Positions 23,292 through 23,316 of a stretch of DNA of 23,316 nt are shown in pieces. A program made the translations under genes and the position numbers. Numbering within the stretch: the stretch's first letter is position 1; every line of letters begins with the position of its first letter. A model generated the notes under the pieces. The model ran no database searches, was not told the DNA's origin, and saw only the letters and a list, made by a program, of their open reading frames with translations. Origin of the DNA: Methanobacterium sp. UBA353 (GTDB lineage Archaea > Methanobacteriota > Methanobacteria > Methanobacteriales > Methanobacteriaceae); assembly GCA_002496805.1 (NCBI GenBank), contig DALO01000010.1, forward strand, positions 53,726-77,041, in the 5' to 3' direction.

Positions 23292-23316
23292 TCAGGGTGT
23301 CTGATTTAGGGTGAAA

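Noticed and set aside
1..23316. CRISPR arrays, insertion sequences, prophage, tRNA or rRNA genes
   Set aside because: No regularly spaced repeats, transposase or integrase motifs, terminal inverted repeats, cloverleaf or rRNA-like segments were seen on either strand.

Overview
The window looks like the chromosome of a methanogenic archaeon of the order Methanobacteriales, most likely Methanobacterium or a close relative. This is inferred from low GC content, short AT-rich intergenic stretches with archaeal TATA boxes, Shine-Dalgarno sites of the GGAGG and GGTGAT types, and protein types I associate with these organisms: HisKA_2 histidine kinases, many small zinc-ribbon proteins, PsbP-like lipoproteins and DUF998-type membrane proteins. 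No rRNA, tRNA, CRISPR array, transposase or integrase was found.

Layout. 1-1366: two helical proteins of unknown function in a minus-strand operon that leaves the left edge. 1734-3905: soluble PAS-rich sensor kinase (minus). 4379-10024: a run of zinc-ribbon proteins (4379, 5192, 6481, 7320, 8116, 9335) interspersed with a small protein carrying an in-frame 66-bp duplication across its stop codon (6043) and a SemiSWEET-like membrane protein (7034). 10185-11279: two exported PsbP-like lipoproteins. 11290-14553: large REC-GAF-PAS-GAF-kinase (minus). 14667-17728: another zinc-ribbon membrane protein, small membrane proteins, an unknown soluble protein (16010) and a DUF998 protein. 17915-18965: a third PsbP-like lipoprotein followed by a TPR protein. 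19032-20693: ten-helix membrane kinase whose ATP-binding G1 box lacks its aspartate. 20846-21523: a further multi-zinc-ribbon protein. 21851-23291: small coiled-coil protein, HEPN protein and a fourth lipoprotein with a damaged or displaced 5' end.

How it fits together. The window combines three sensor kinases of one family (all minus strand), eight zinc-ribbon proteins and four secreted lipoproteins. Five of the zinc-ribbon proteins share one module, G-Y/F-L-V/I-C-x2-C ... C-x-C-G, placed N-terminal, C-terminal or almost alone, so it behaves as a mobile adaptor cassette. Nothing in the sequence proves that these genes form one pathway; most genes have their own promoter and there are many strand switches. 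The most unusual points are the probable pseudokinase, the duplicated stop-codon segment, a hairpin over the ribosome binding site at 6008-6037, and the shuffled zinc-ribbon module.
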